Notes under the pieces: generated by a model
The model's database searches: none
What the model was told of the DNA's origin: nothing
The model's input: the letters and a program-made list of their open reading frames with translations, nothing else
Shown here: in pieces, positions 18,211 to 28,797 of the stretch
How positions within the stretch are numbered: the stretch's first letter is position 1
How the letters are laid out: each line of letters starts with the position of its first letter
NCBI GenBank assembly: GCA_902570265.1
Contig: CACFXF010000006.1
Coordinates: 22,468 to 86,467, forward strand
DNA from: an uncultured Alphaproteobacteria bacterium
Lineage (GTDB): Bacteria; Pseudomonadota; Alphaproteobacteria; Rhodobacterales; Rhodobacteraceae
Length of the DNA stretch: 64,000 bases
Reading direction: 5' to 3'
Made by a program: the position numbers and the translations under genes

Positions 18211-19209
18211 TTGTCTAAATATTTTCAACCATTAATAAATTTTGGTCCATACCCTACTAAAGGAAGTACTTTTTTGGCTGATCCAACTTTTTGGTTTGAT
18301 AGAGTCAAAGTGCTGGAAAGAGATAAAACCCCCCAAATTGTAAAAGTAAAGGATACTCCTAAAAGAGTTATTAAAGAAATTTCAAATCCATTTAATATTT
18401 GTGGTTATAAAAAAGGACCACTTATTATGGGTATTTTAAATCTTTCACCTGATAGTTTTTCAGAAACAAATGAACTGAGTAAAGCTAAAGCATCTAATTA
18501 TATAATGAATTTAGTTCAAAAGGGAGCGGACATTATAGATATTGGAGGCCAATCAACTAAACCTAATTTTAATGATATTTCAAATGAATTAGAAAAAGAT
18601 CGTATTAAAAAAACATTTAAAACAATAAAAAATTATTCAAATGTTATATTTTCTATAGACACAAGAAAGGCAAGTGTCGCTGATTATGCTTTAAATAAGG
18701 GAGCAACAATTTTTAATGATGTTTCTTCATTAGAATTTGATCCTGAAAGTATCAACATAGTAAAAAAACATAAATGTTTCGTTTGTATTATGCATAATTC
18801 TGGTAATGGAATAGATCTTCATAAAAAATTATCTGGAAAAAACTTTATGCTTGATATTTATGACTATTTTTTCAATAGGATAAATTTTTTGTTATCATGT
18901 GGTATTCCAAAATCCAAAATTATTATTGATCCTGGTATTGGCTTTGGGAAATCCCTTTTTCAAAATTTACAAATAATTTCAAATATTAGTTTATTTCATT
19001 CATTAGGGTGCCCAATATTAGTAGGATTATCTAGAAAAGGTTTTATTGGAAAAATTACTGGAGAATTTGAACCAAAAAAAAGAAAATTGAGTTCAGTTAT
19101 TTTAGCATTTGAGCTCATCAAAAAAGGAGTTCATATTATTAGGGTGCATGATATTAAAGATACATATAAAATGGTAAAAATTTTTAATAGCTTGAAAGTA
19201 AATATATGA
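18211..19209 (+). CDS. folP: Dihydropteroate synthase
   Basis: Joins hydroxymethyl-dihydropterin diphosphate with p-aminobenzoate; the target of sulfonamides. Signatures are IMGILNLSPDSFSE (about residue 72), DIIDIGGQSTKP, FSIDTRKASVA and the C-terminal LVGLSRKGFIG. About 70 residues precede the TIM barrel, as in many alphaproteobacterial forms. The start is TTG. It lies 18 bp after the HAD gene and 16 bp before glmM. Confidence 0.93.
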   Translation: MSKYFQPLINFGPYPTKGSTFLADPTFWFDRVKVLERDKTPQIVKVKDTPKRVIKEISNPFNICGYKKGPLIMGILNLSPDSFSETNELSKAKASNYIMNLVQKGADIIDIGGQSTKPNFNDISNELEKDRIKKTFKTIKNYSNVIFSIDTRKASVADYALNKGATIFNDVSSLEFDPESINIVKKHKCFVCIMHNSGNGIDLHKKLSGKNFMLDIYDYFFNRINFLLSCGIPKSKIIIDPGIGFGKSLFQNLQIISNISLFHSLGCPILVGLSRKGFIGKITGEFEPKKRKLSSVILAFELIKKGVHIIRVHDIKDTYKMVKIFNSLKVNI

Positions 19210-19225
19210 TTTTTGAAAGTTTGTA

Positions 19226-20572
19226 ATGGTTAGGAAAATTTTTGGAACTGATGGTATTAGAGGTAAAGTCAATACACAATTTATATCTGCAGAATTTGCG
19301 CAAAAATTGGGTGTTGCCTGTGGCAAATATTTTTTATCGAAAAGTGGTGGAGAAGGATCTAATAGGGTAATAATTGGTAAGGATACTAGACGTTCAGGTT
19401 ATATGTTAGAAACTGCGCTTACATCAGGTTTTACATCAATTGGTATGGACGTATTTCTATTAGGGCCTATACCTACTCCAGCTGTAGGTATGCTTACAAG
19501 ATCAATGAGAGCAGATCTTGGGGTTATGATTTCAGCATCACATAACCATTTTGAAGATAATGGTATTAAATTTTTTGGTCCAGACGGATTTAAATTATCG
19601 GATAATGTTGAAAAAGATTTAGAAACAACACTTGCAAAAAAAATCGACTTAGTTGAGCCTTCATTAGTTGGTCGCGTGAAGAGAATTGATGAAGTGTTAG
19701 GTAGATATACTGAAGCTGTTAAGAAAAGCCTTCCAAAGGCATTAAACTTGAGAGACCTAACGATTGTAATAGATTGTGCTAATGGTTCAGGTTATAAGTG
19801 TGCGCCTCAAATACTTTGGGAATTAGGAGCAAATGTTATACCAATAGGAGTTGAGCCGAATGGCTTTAACATAAATCTTAATTGTGGATCTACAAACACA
19901 TTACTGGCTTCAGAATTGGTTAAAAAATATAATGCAGACCTTGCAATTTGCTTGGATAGCGATGCAGATAGAGTAGTAATACTTGATGAATTAGGTAATG
20001 AAATAGATGGGGATCAATTAATCGCGCTTATTGCTAACAATTTAAAATCTGAAAATAAAATACAAGGTGATACTATAGTTTCAACCGTAATGTCAAATTT
20101 GGGGTTACTTAGATATCTAAAAGATTTAGGATTAAACCTATTTCGTACTCCTGTTGGGGATCGATATGTTTCTGAAAAAATGAAAGAAAAAGGATTTAAT
20201 TTTGGAGGTGAAAAATCAGGTCATATAATTATGACAGACTATTCATCTACAGGTGATGGTTTATTGGCTGCACTTTACTTTTTATCAATTCTTAAGGATT
20301 CAGGAAAAACTACTAGCCAGCTATTGAATGTTTTTAAACCAACTCCTCAAAAATTATTAAATCTAAACTTTGGATCAAAAGATAATCCGTTAGATAACTC
20401 AGAATTCAACAAAACTATTAATGAATTAAGAAAAAAAATTTCAGATAGTGGTGAAATTTTAGTAAGAAAATCTGGTACTGAACCAGTGATAAGAATTATG
20501 ATACAACATAATGATACCAAGATATTTGAAGAAATTTTGGAAGAAATTAATTATATGATATCCAAATTATAA
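19226..20572 (+). CDS. glmM: Phosphoglucosamine mutase
   Basis: Converts glucosamine-6-phosphate to glucosamine-1-phosphate for peptidoglycan and LPS precursors. The phosphoserine loop ISASHNHFEDNGIKFFGPDG is near residue 99, the Mg-binding DSDADR near residue 240, and the sugar-binding GEKSGH and C-terminal RKSGTEPVIRIM follow. At 448 residues it is normal. A folP-glmM order is widespread in proteobacteria. Its 3' end overlaps the convergent EamA gene by 6 bp. Confidence 0.97.
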   Translation: MVRKIFGTDGIRGKVNTQFISAEFAQKLGVACGKYFLSKSGGEGSNRVIIGKDTRRSGYMLETALTSGFTSIGMDVFLLGPIPTPAVGMLTRSMRADLGVMISASHNHFEDNGIKFFGPDGFKLSDNVEKDLETTLAKKIDLVEPSLVGRVKRIDEVLGRYTEAVKKSLPKALNLRDLTIVIDCANGSGYKCAPQILWELGANVIPIGVEPNGFNINLNCGSTNTLLASELVKKYNADLAICLDSDADRVVILDELGNEIDGDQLIALIANNLKSENKIQGDTIVSTVMSNLGLLRYLKDLGLNLFRTPVGDRYVSEKMKEKGFNFGGEKSGHIIMTDYSSTGDGLLAALYFLSILKDSGKTTSQLLNVFKPTPQKLLNLNFGSKDNPLDNSEFNKTINELRKKISDSGEILVRKSGTEPVIRIMIQHNDTKIFEEILEEINYMISKL

Positions 20573-21493
20573 ATTTTTAATTACTTTTTTTGACTGACAA
20601 ATGAAAATTCCTAATAATATAAAAAACGCGGACAAGATAAAGTTGTTCGGAAGTACTTCCTTTAGGATTAAAAAACCAAATATAGTAGACCATAATGGTA
20701 CTTTAAAGTTTACTAAGCTCAAAAAAATTGGTCCTTCTTTTTTTATTAGATATATTAAAATTATTGTCGCCATACCAGTTGATAATAACCCTAGATTTAA
20801 AATTGCAAATATTGATTTATAATCAAATTTAGAAGAAATTAATCCTTGATTAAATAAAAATGGTAAACTTAAAATAGATGCAATAAAAAGTGCATGTGTT
20901 GTAAATGCTAATAAATTTACTGGTTCCGATTTTCTTATAATTATTGCCCCTAATGAGTAAGAGAATGTGGCTAGTATGCATAAAAAAATGAATACAAGAT
21001 TTGTGCTTTGATTATATTCAAAATCTGTTTTTGCTTTTGATAAGACTAGAATACATGAACCAGATAAACCAATTAATAGTCCAATTAATTTTTTTAGTGA
21101 GAAAGGTTCTTCTTTTAATAAAAAAAGAGATAATACCATAATTAATAGCGGTATAGTAGCCATGCAAAGTCCAACGAATACTGTAGATAAATGTTCCTGT
21201 GCTATAGCTAAAATTGTGAAAGGTAACAAATTAGATAGTACTGCTACACCAAAGCAATATATCCAATATATTTTTGATTGAAAAATATTGAATACGTGAA
21301 TCTTTAAAATTAAAGAAAACACAAACACAACTAAAAAGCCTATTACTAATCTGAAAGATGCAATTTGTAGTGGATCAAAAGCAATAATTGCATATTTCAC
21401 TGATAAAAAGGAACTTCCCCATAGTATTCCAAGTGCGGAAAGCAAAACCCATGATGATAATTTTTTTGTTTGAATATTTGGAGAAATGATCAT
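20567..21493 (-). CDS. EamA/RhaT-family (DMT superfamily) transporter
   Basis: Ten-helix drug/metabolite transporter of 308 residues with two EamA repeats. The first begins LLSALGILWGSSFLSVKYAI and ends with the helix LKKLIGLLIGLSGSCILVLS; the second begins near residue 155. Substrate is unknown; members export amino acids or metabolites. ATG start. The 3' end overlaps glmM, and it is divergent from serC across 94 bp. Confidence 0.85.
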   Translation of the reverse strand: MIISPNIQTKKLSSWVLLSALGILWGSSFLSVKYAIIAFDPLQIASFRLVIGFLVVFVFSLILKIHVFNIFQSKIYWIYCFGVAVLSNLLPFTILAIAQEHLSTVFVGLCMATIPLLIMVLSLFLLKEEPFSLKKLIGLLIGLSGSCILVLSKAKTDFEYNQSTNLVFIFLCILATFSYSLGAIIIRKSEPVNLLAFTTHALFIASILSLPFLFNQGLISSKFDYKSIFAILNLGLLSTGMATIILIYLIKKEGPIFLSLVNFKVPLWSTIFGFLILKEVLPNNFILSAFFILLGIFICQSKKVIKNL

Positions 21494-21587
21494 TTGTTTT
21501 AAATATTTTAAATTATTTTTAAAGTAATACTTGCAGTTATTTCAATTAAATACTATCCGATACTTTTTAAACCTTTAAATAATAGTC

Positions 21588-22754
21588 GTGTTAGAAAAAC
21601 CAAAAAAATTACCAAAGCGTCCAAATTTTTCCTGTGGCCCTTGTGTAAAAAGGCCTGGATGGTCTTTGGATAATCTTAAAAGTTTTGAAGTGTTAGGAAG
21701 ATCTCATAGATCTCAGATTTGTTTAAATTATCTAAATGATGTAATCAAATTAACTAAAGAAACCTTGGATATACCTGAGGATTTTAAAGTTGCAATAGTG
21801 CCTGGTTCTAATACAGGGGCTTTTGAAATGGCCTTATGGTCAATGATAGGACCACTGCCGGTAGATGCTTTAGCTTGGGAAACTTTTGGTAGTGGCTGGG
21901 TAAATGATATTAAAAACCAACTTAAGATAAATGATTTAAGGATACATAAAGCTGAATATGGTAATATCCCTGATCTATCTTTAATTGGTGATGATACGGA
22001 TATTTGTTTTACTTGGAATGGTACTACCTCAGGAGTAAAAGTTCCAAATGCAAATTGGATAAGTAGAAAAAGAAAAGGAATTACATTTTGCGATGCTACG
22101 TCAGCGATCTATTCTCAAAAATTAGAATGGGATAAATTGGATGTAACAACTTTCTCATGGCAAAAGTCAATGGGTGGTGAAGGAGGTCATGGGATGTTAA
22201 TCATGAGTCCAAAAGCAATAGAAAGACTAAAAAAATTCAACCCAGAAAGGCCATTACCAAAATTATTTAGATTGATAAAAGATGAAGAATTAATTGATGG
22301 AATATATGAAGGGAAGACAATAAATACACCTTCTATGCTTTGTGTAATTGATGCATTAGATTCATTATTATGGATTAAAGATTTAGGCGGATGGGAAAAA
22401 ACTTATAAAAAATCTTTAAGCAATTTTGAAATAATATCAAATTGGTATAATACTAAAGATTGGATTTCGAATTCTGTTAAAGATAAAAAAATACAGTCAA
22501 ATTCTTCTATCTGTCTAGAAATTACTGATAATAAGTTTTTAAAACTGGATTCTCAAAAAAAATGGAGTTTTATTCAAAAAATGTGTTCTATTCTTGAAAA
22601 TAATAATGCTGCTTTTGATATAAAAGGACATCGGGATGCACCCCCTGGTTTAAGAATTTGGTGTGGTCCAACCGTGGAAGAAGATGACCTAAAAGCAGCT
22701 TTACCTTGGTTAGATTGGTCTTTTGAAATAGTGAGAAGTGAATTTTTTAACTAA
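21588..22754 (+). CDS. serC: Phosphoserine transaminase
   Basis: PLP enzyme of serine synthesis that makes phosphoserine from 3-phosphohydroxypyruvate. At 388 residues it belongs to the alphaproteobacterial SerC type, with PKRPNFSCGPCVKRPGW at the start, TWNGTTSGVKVP and the PLP-lysine segment FSWQKSMGGEGGHGM. The start is GTG. It pairs with serA 17 bp downstream, covering two consecutive serine-pathway steps. Confidence 0.94.
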   Translation: MLEKPKKLPKRPNFSCGPCVKRPGWSLDNLKSFEVLGRSHRSQICLNYLNDVIKLTKETLDIPEDFKVAIVPGSNTGAFEMALWSMIGPLPVDALAWETFGSGWVNDIKNQLKINDLRIHKAEYGNIPDLSLIGDDTDICFTWNGTTSGVKVPNANWISRKRKGITFCDATSAIYSQKLEWDKLDVTTFSWQKSMGGEGGHGMLIMSPKAIERLKKFNPERPLPKLFRLIKDEELIDGIYEGKTINTPSMLCVIDALDSLLWIKDLGGWEKTYKKSLSNFEIISNWYNTKDWISNSVKDKKIQSNSSICLEITDNKFLKLDSQKKWSFIQKMCSILENNNAAFDIKGHRDAPPGLRIWCGPTVEEDDLKAALPWLDWSFEIVRSEFFN

Positions 22755-22771
22755 ATTGGGAATTTATTACA

Positions 22772-24373
22772 TTGAATTATAAAGTTTTAATTTCAGACAA
22801 TTTATCAAAAGATATAGTTAATAAATTTAAAAGGGAGGACATAGGTGTAGTCTATAATCCTGAAATAGGAAAAGATAGTGCATTGCTTTTAAAAGAAATT
22901 TGTAACTATGATGCTATAGCTATAAGATCAGATACAAAGCTAGATTCAATAGTATTAAATAAAGCTATTAAATTGAAAGTCATTGGAAGAGCAGGTATTG
23001 GAGTTGACAATATAGACTTGGATTCTGCCTCAAGTAAAGGCATTGTGGTAATGAATACCCCCTTCGGTAATGCTATAACCACTGCTGAACACACTATAGC
23101 CATGATTTTTGCTGCTGCCAGAAACATACCTGCAGCTAATCAATCTACACAAAGTGGAAGATGGGAAAAGAAAAAATTTATAGGAATTGAATTATCTAGA
23201 AAAAAATTGGGTATAGTTGGTGTTGGTAATATTGGATCGATTGTAGCCTCTTTGGCCCAATCTATAGGTATGGAGATAATTGCATATGATCCTTTTTTAT
23301 CAGATGAAAGAGCAAAGAATTTAAAGATTTATAAAACTAAGGATCTTAATGATTTATTATCTCAGTCTGATATTGTAACACTTCATTTGCCAAAAAATGA
23401 AAATACTCATGATATAATATCTAGCAAGAATATTTTTAAAATGAAGAAAGGTTCAATCTTAGTAAATTGTGCAAGAGGTGGTTTAGTAGAGGAGACAGCG
23501 GTTGCCGAAGCTATCAAAACAAAACACCTATCTGCTGCAGCATTTGATGTTTTTCTTGAAGAACCTGCCACATCAAATCCTTTGTTTGGTTTAAAAAATG
23601 TAATTTGCACTCCTCATTTAGGTGCTTCAACTGCAGAAGCTCAAGAAAAAGTTTCATTTCAAATAGCTGACCAAATAATCAATTACCTAAAAAATGGTGC
23701 AATTACTAATGCATTGAATGCACCTTCTATTGATCCAAAAGAAGCTCTTTTATTAAATCCATGGATAAGATTAGCTAAAATTTTAGGTTCGTTTGTTGGT
23801 CAGATTTTAGATTCACCTATTTTAGATATAGAGATTGAGTATGTAGGAAAAGTAGGTGAATTAAATTTTAAACCTATTTCATCAGTTTTAATAGCTGAGA
23901 CATTAAAACCATTAGTTGGTAGTGGTGTAGTTAACATGGTATCCGCTCCTTTAATTGCAAGAAATAAAGGGATAAAAATATCAGAGATTAGAAGAGATAC
24001 TCAGGGTGCTTTTGACTCTTATATAAGAGTTAATATAAACCATAAAAGTTCTATGTTTTCTATAGCGGGGACAATATATTCTGATGGTAAACCTAGATTT
24101 ATCCAAATAAATAGTATTAATCTAGAAGCAGAACCGGTTGATCATATGCTTTATACAACAAATATCGACAAACCAGGATATATTGGGGCACTTGGAACGG
24201 TATTAGGTGAAGCTAACGTAAACATAGCTACTTTTTCCTTAGGAAGAGATAATAAAAATGGTAAAGCTTTAGCATTGTTAGGAGTAGATGAATCTATTTC
24301 TGATTTAGTGATTAAAAAAATAAAAAAACTTCCACAAGTAGATATAGCAAAATCTTTGAATTTTTTAAAATAG
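22772..24373 (+). CDS. serA: D-3-phosphoglycerate dehydrogenase
   Basis: First enzyme of serine synthesis, NAD-dependent. Domain order: substrate-binding half, Rossmann domain with GIVGVGNIGSIVA (about residue 147) and the catalytic region CARGGLVEE, then an intervening domain and a C-terminal ACT domain (about residue 460, DKPGYIGALGTVLGEANVNIA). At 533 residues it is the long ACT-containing form, likely feedback controlled by serine. The start is TTG. Confidence 0.95.
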   Translation: MNYKVLISDNLSKDIVNKFKREDIGVVYNPEIGKDSALLLKEICNYDAIAIRSDTKLDSIVLNKAIKLKVIGRAGIGVDNIDLDSASSKGIVVMNTPFGNAITTAEHTIAMIFAAARNIPAANQSTQSGRWEKKKFIGIELSRKKLGIVGVGNIGSIVASLAQSIGMEIIAYDPFLSDERAKNLKIYKTKDLNDLLSQSDIVTLHLPKNENTHDIISSKNIFKMKKGSILVNCARGGLVEETAVAEAIKTKHLSAAAFDVFLEEPATSNPLFGLKNVICTPHLGASTAEAQEKVSFQIADQIINYLKNGAITNALNAPSIDPKEALLLNPWIRLAKILGSFVGQILDSPILDIEIEYVGKVGELNFKPISSVLIAETLKPLVGSGVVNMVSAPLIARNKGIKISEIRRDTQGAFDSYIRVNINHKSSMFSIAGTIYSDGKPRFIQINSINLEAEPVDHMLYTTNIDKPGYIGALGTVLGEANVNIATFSLGRDNKNGKALALLGVDESISDLVIKKIKKLPQVDIAKSLNFLK

Positions 24374-24403
24374 ACTAATTTTTTTTTAACTTGTAATATT
24401 TAA

Positions 24404-25723
<1,320 letters not shown>

Positions 25724-25727
25724 AAAT

Positions 25728-25928
25728 ATGTTAAATAGAAATCTTCGAAAAAAATTAGCTTATTTGATTTTATTCTTTTTTCTACCCGTTTATATTATTG
25801 TCGCGGTTTCAATAATGAATTACCTTGGCCAATTAAATATATGGATTGAACTAATTATTTATGTTTTATTAGGTGTATTATGGATTTTCCCATTTAAATT
25901 TATCTTTAAAGGGTTAGCATCTAGGTAA
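25728..25928 (+). CDS. DUF2842 family small membrane protein
   Basis: A 66-residue protein with two membrane helices (about residues 9-30 and 38-57) separated by a short loop. DUF2842 genes follow purA in many alphaproteobacteria, and the pattern NRNLRKKLAYLILF...PVYIIVAV fits. The ATG at 25728 has an AAGGTG ribosome site and lies 4 bp after the purA stop; a start at 25713 inside purA is less likely. Function unknown. Confidence 0.75.
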   Translation: MLNRNLRKKLAYLILFFFLPVYIIVAVSIMNYLGQLNIWIELIIYVLLGVLWIFPFKFIFKGLASR

Positions 25929-25969
25929 AGATACAAAAGATTTAATATTTACACATAGGATTTTCTGCT

Positions 25970-26641
25970 TTGCTTGTTAAAAGCTACAATAAGCCTTTAA
26001 CCTTAATAGGGGGAGGTGAATTTTCACACCAAATTCTTTCAAAATGTTTGAGAATTGCTCCAACACTTATAGCCGTTGATGCCGGTTTAAATCATTTAGA
26101 TGTTAAGAAATCTATTCCAAATTGGGTCATTGGAGATTTGGATTCTGCAAAAAAATTAGAGGTATGGGAAAAAAAGGGAACAAAAATTAAAAGTATTCAA
26201 GAACAAGAAACCTCAGATTTTGAAAAATGCCTTTATTCTTTTAAGGCACCTTATTTTCTAGCTAATGCCTTTTTAGGTAAAAGAATAGATCACTCTTTAG
26301 CTACTATTTCAACTATAGTGAAAATGAGAAATAAAAAAGTAATACTTTTGGGGAAAAAAGATATTTTATTTCATATCGAAAATTCTATTGAATTAGATTT
26401 AAAAAAGGGCACCCGTTTATCTTTATTTCCCATAAAAAAAGTGAGTGGTGTAAAGAGTAAAGGTCTAAAATATGATATTAAAAATATTGAATTTTCTCCT
26501 AGTAATAGGATAGGAACCTCAAATGAGGTAACTGGGACAAAAGTTTTAATTGAATTAGATGGTCCTGGGATGATAATAATTCTACCCCAAAAGTGTTTTA
26601 AGGCTGTAATCTTAAAATTCGATGAAAAATTTTTAAGATAG
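25970..26641 (+). CDS. thiN: Thiamine diphosphokinase
   Basis: Transfers pyrophosphate from ATP to thiamine to give the active cofactor. Signatures are the opening LIGGGEF, VDAGLNHL, the acidic motif VIGDLDSAK and the segment QETSDFEKCL. A C-terminal thiamine-binding beta domain follows (GTSNEVTGTK). At 223 residues it is normal. The start is TTG with AGGA upstream. No TPP riboswitch was recognised before it. Confidence 0.85.
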   Translation: MLVKSYNKPLTLIGGGEFSHQILSKCLRIAPTLIAVDAGLNHLDVKKSIPNWVIGDLDSAKKLEVWEKKGTKIKSIQEQETSDFEKCLYSFKAPYFLANAFLGKRIDHSLATISTIVKMRNKKVILLGKKDILFHIENSIELDLKKGTRLSLFPIKKVSGVKSKGLKYDIKNIEFSPSNRIGTSNEVTGTKVLIELDGPGMIIILPQKCFKAVILKFDEKFLR

Positions 26642-26741
26642 TTAGATATTAAATCTTAGTAATAAATTTTTTATCCTGTATATAAAAATAATAAATACGA
26701 TCAATTTGGATAACAACTTTTAGAAAGAAATTATTCATATT

Positions 26742-27956
26742 TTAAGATCTATCATTTATTTCATTGACTGTGAAACCATCATTCTCTAGTGAATCAATAA
26801 TTGTTTTTATATGATTAGTACTCAAAGCTTCTATTACAGCATCTATTTTTGCATTTTTAACAGGTACATCATGAAACATTCTCTGGTGAAAAATTTCAAT
26901 TATATTTCCTCCATTTTCAGCAATTAAATTTGATATTCTTGCAAGCATTCCTGGTTCGTCTAAAATATCAATTCTGACTTTAGCTAATCTACCATCTCTT
27001 GAAAGTTTTCTATTGAGTATACTGGCAAAAACTCTTGCATCAATATTCCCACCACAAATTACTGTACCAGTATTCAAACCTTGGAATAAATCTGGACTTT
27101 TCATAATAGCAGCTACACCAACTGCTCCAGCTCCTTCAGAAACAACTCTATCATTTTCAAATAGGGAGCTTATAGCTTTTTCTATTTCAAATTCATTGAC
27201 CAATATTATATCATCAATATAATTTTGAATTATGGAACTAGTAATTTCTCCAGGTATTTTAACAGCAATACCATCGGCTATTGTATCACCAGTAATACTT
27301 AGTTGTTTATTCTTAAATAAATTATACATTGCTGGAAATTTTTTTGTTTGTATTCCATATATTTTTATTTTTGGATTAATAGATTTTGCTGCAACTGCAA
27401 TACCAGAAATCAACCCACCGCCACCAATTGGAATTATTAAACAATCAAGGTCTGGAACACTTTCTAAAAACTCAATGCCAATTGTCCCCTGGCCTAAAAT
27501 AACATTATAGTTATCATAAGGATGAATCAGTGTAAGACCCTCTTCTTTAATTTTTTCTTTAACAAATGATTGTGACTCATCCAAGGTTCTACCTTTCAGG
27601 ATAACATTTGCTCCATATTCTTTTGTTTTCATAACTTTGGCAAAAGGTGCTTGCTCAGGCATAACAATAGTTGCCTTTATTCCCTGTTCTCTGGCCCACC
27701 ATGCAACTGCTTGTGCATGATTTCCTGCAGACATTGCAATTACACCCTTTTTTTTGTTTTGTTCCTCTAATCTATCAATAGAAATAAAAGCACCTCTGGC
27801 TTTAAAAGAGGAAGTATGTTGTAAATTTTCAAGTTTTAAAAAAACATTCCCATTTATCAGCTTACTCAGGTAATTTGATTTAATTTCTGGAGTAATGACT
27901 GTATTGTTGTTTAAAAGATTTCTTGCTTCTTGAATATTTTCTAAGTTTACTTGCAA
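26742..27956 (-). CDS. ilvA: Threonine ammonia-lyase (threonine dehydratase)
   Basis: PLP enzyme that deaminates threonine to 2-oxobutanoate, the entry to isoleucine. The PLP-lysine motif SSFKARGA, the AMSAGNHAQAVAW segment, the phosphate loop GGGGLISG and the C-terminal ACT-like domain (DEPGMLARISNLIAENGGNI) are visible. The reading frame stays open upstream into the region antisense to rpiA; TTG 27956 with AAAGG upstream gives 404 residues, the normal size, and is preferred. Confidence 0.92.
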   Translation of the reverse strand: MQVNLENIQEARNLLNNNTVITPEIKSNYLSKLINGNVFLKLENLQHTSSFKARGAFISIDRLEEQNKKKGVIAMSAGNHAQAVAWWAREQGIKATIVMPEQAPFAKVMKTKEYGANVILKGRTLDESQSFVKEKIKEEGLTLIHPYDNYNVILGQGTIGIEFLESVPDLDCLIIPIGGGGLISGIAVAAKSINPKIKIYGIQTKKFPAMYNLFKNKQLSITGDTIADGIAVKIPGEITSSIIQNYIDDIILVNEFEIEKAISSLFENDRVVSEGAGAVGVAAIMKSPDLFQGLNTGTVICGGNIDARVFASILNRKLSRDGRLAKVRIDILDEPGMLARISNLIAENGGNIIEIFHQRMFHDVPVKNAKIDAVIEALSTNHIKTIIDSLENDGFTVNEINDRS

Positions 27957-28071
27957 GCTTAAATACCTTTCTTTTGAAATTTCAATATTTACATCTAATA
28001 AATTATTTTTTCTTATTTGACTATAGTAACTATTACTTACATTATTGCAAAATTTAAACAGAGGATGAATT

Positions 28072-28794
28072 GTGTCTGATATTTCAATAAATTTCGATAA
28101 AGCTAAAGAGGCTGCTGCAAAAGAAGCATTGACCTTTATAAGATCAAACATGGTTATTGGTTTAGGTACTGGATCAACTGCAAAAATTTTTGTTGATTTA
28201 TTAGCAAAAAAATTTTTTTCAGAGAAATTAGATATTAAAGTGTTATCAACATCTTCACTAACTGAAATCCAGGCAAAAAATTTAGGTCTTCCCCTAACCC
28301 AAATAGATAAAGTTTCAAAAATAGACATCGTTATAGATGGTGCTGATGAAACAGATATGAAGTTAAATTTAATAAAAGGTGGAGGAGGAGCATTGCTTCA
28401 AGAAAAAATAGTAGCATCAAATAGTAATAAAATGATAGTTATTGTGGACTCTAGTAAAGTTGTAGAAAATTTAGGTAAATTCCCACTTCCAATAGAAATT
28501 GTAAAGTTTGGCTGTAATAGTACAAAGAACCAGATTGAAAAAATGCTTTATGAGATAGGTTATTCGAATTTTTCAATGAATTGGAGAAAGGAAAATGATA
28601 ATTTTTTTATAACGGATGAAAAACATTATATTCTTGATTTACATCTAAAAAAAATAAAGGATCCTAGTTTTTTAAATAAAATTATTAATCATATTCCAGG
28701 TGTTGTTGAAACAGGATTATTTATCAAAATAGCAAACCAAGTAATTGTTGGTGACGATAAAGGGAATATTAAATTGATTAAAGAAGAAGGTTAA
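28072..28794 (+). CDS. rpiA: Ribose-5-phosphate isomerase A
   Basis: Interconverts ribose-5-phosphate and ribulose-5-phosphate in the pentose phosphate pathway. Motifs GLGTGSTAKIF, DGADETD and KGGGGALLQEKI are complete, including the catalytic Glu of the last. The 240 residues are normal. The start is GTG after GAGGA. It is divergent from ilvA and 3 bp upstream of gor. Confidence 0.95.
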   Translation: MSDISINFDKAKEAAAKEALTFIRSNMVIGLGTGSTAKIFVDLLAKKFFSEKLDIKVLSTSSLTEIQAKNLGLPLTQIDKVSKIDIVIDGADETDMKLNLIKGGGGALLQEKIVASNSNKMIVIVDSSKVVENLGKFPLPIEIVKFGCNSTKNQIEKMLYEIGYSNFSMNWRKENDNFFITDEKHYILDLHLKKIKDPSFLNKIINHIPGVVETGLFIKIANQVIVGDDKGNIKLIKEEG

Positions 28795-28797
28795 GTT

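Noticed and set aside
27957..28328. N-terminal extension of the threonine dehydratase frame
   Set aside because: It is largely antisense to rpiA and the TTG at 27956 with AAAGG upstream gives the normal length of 404 residues.
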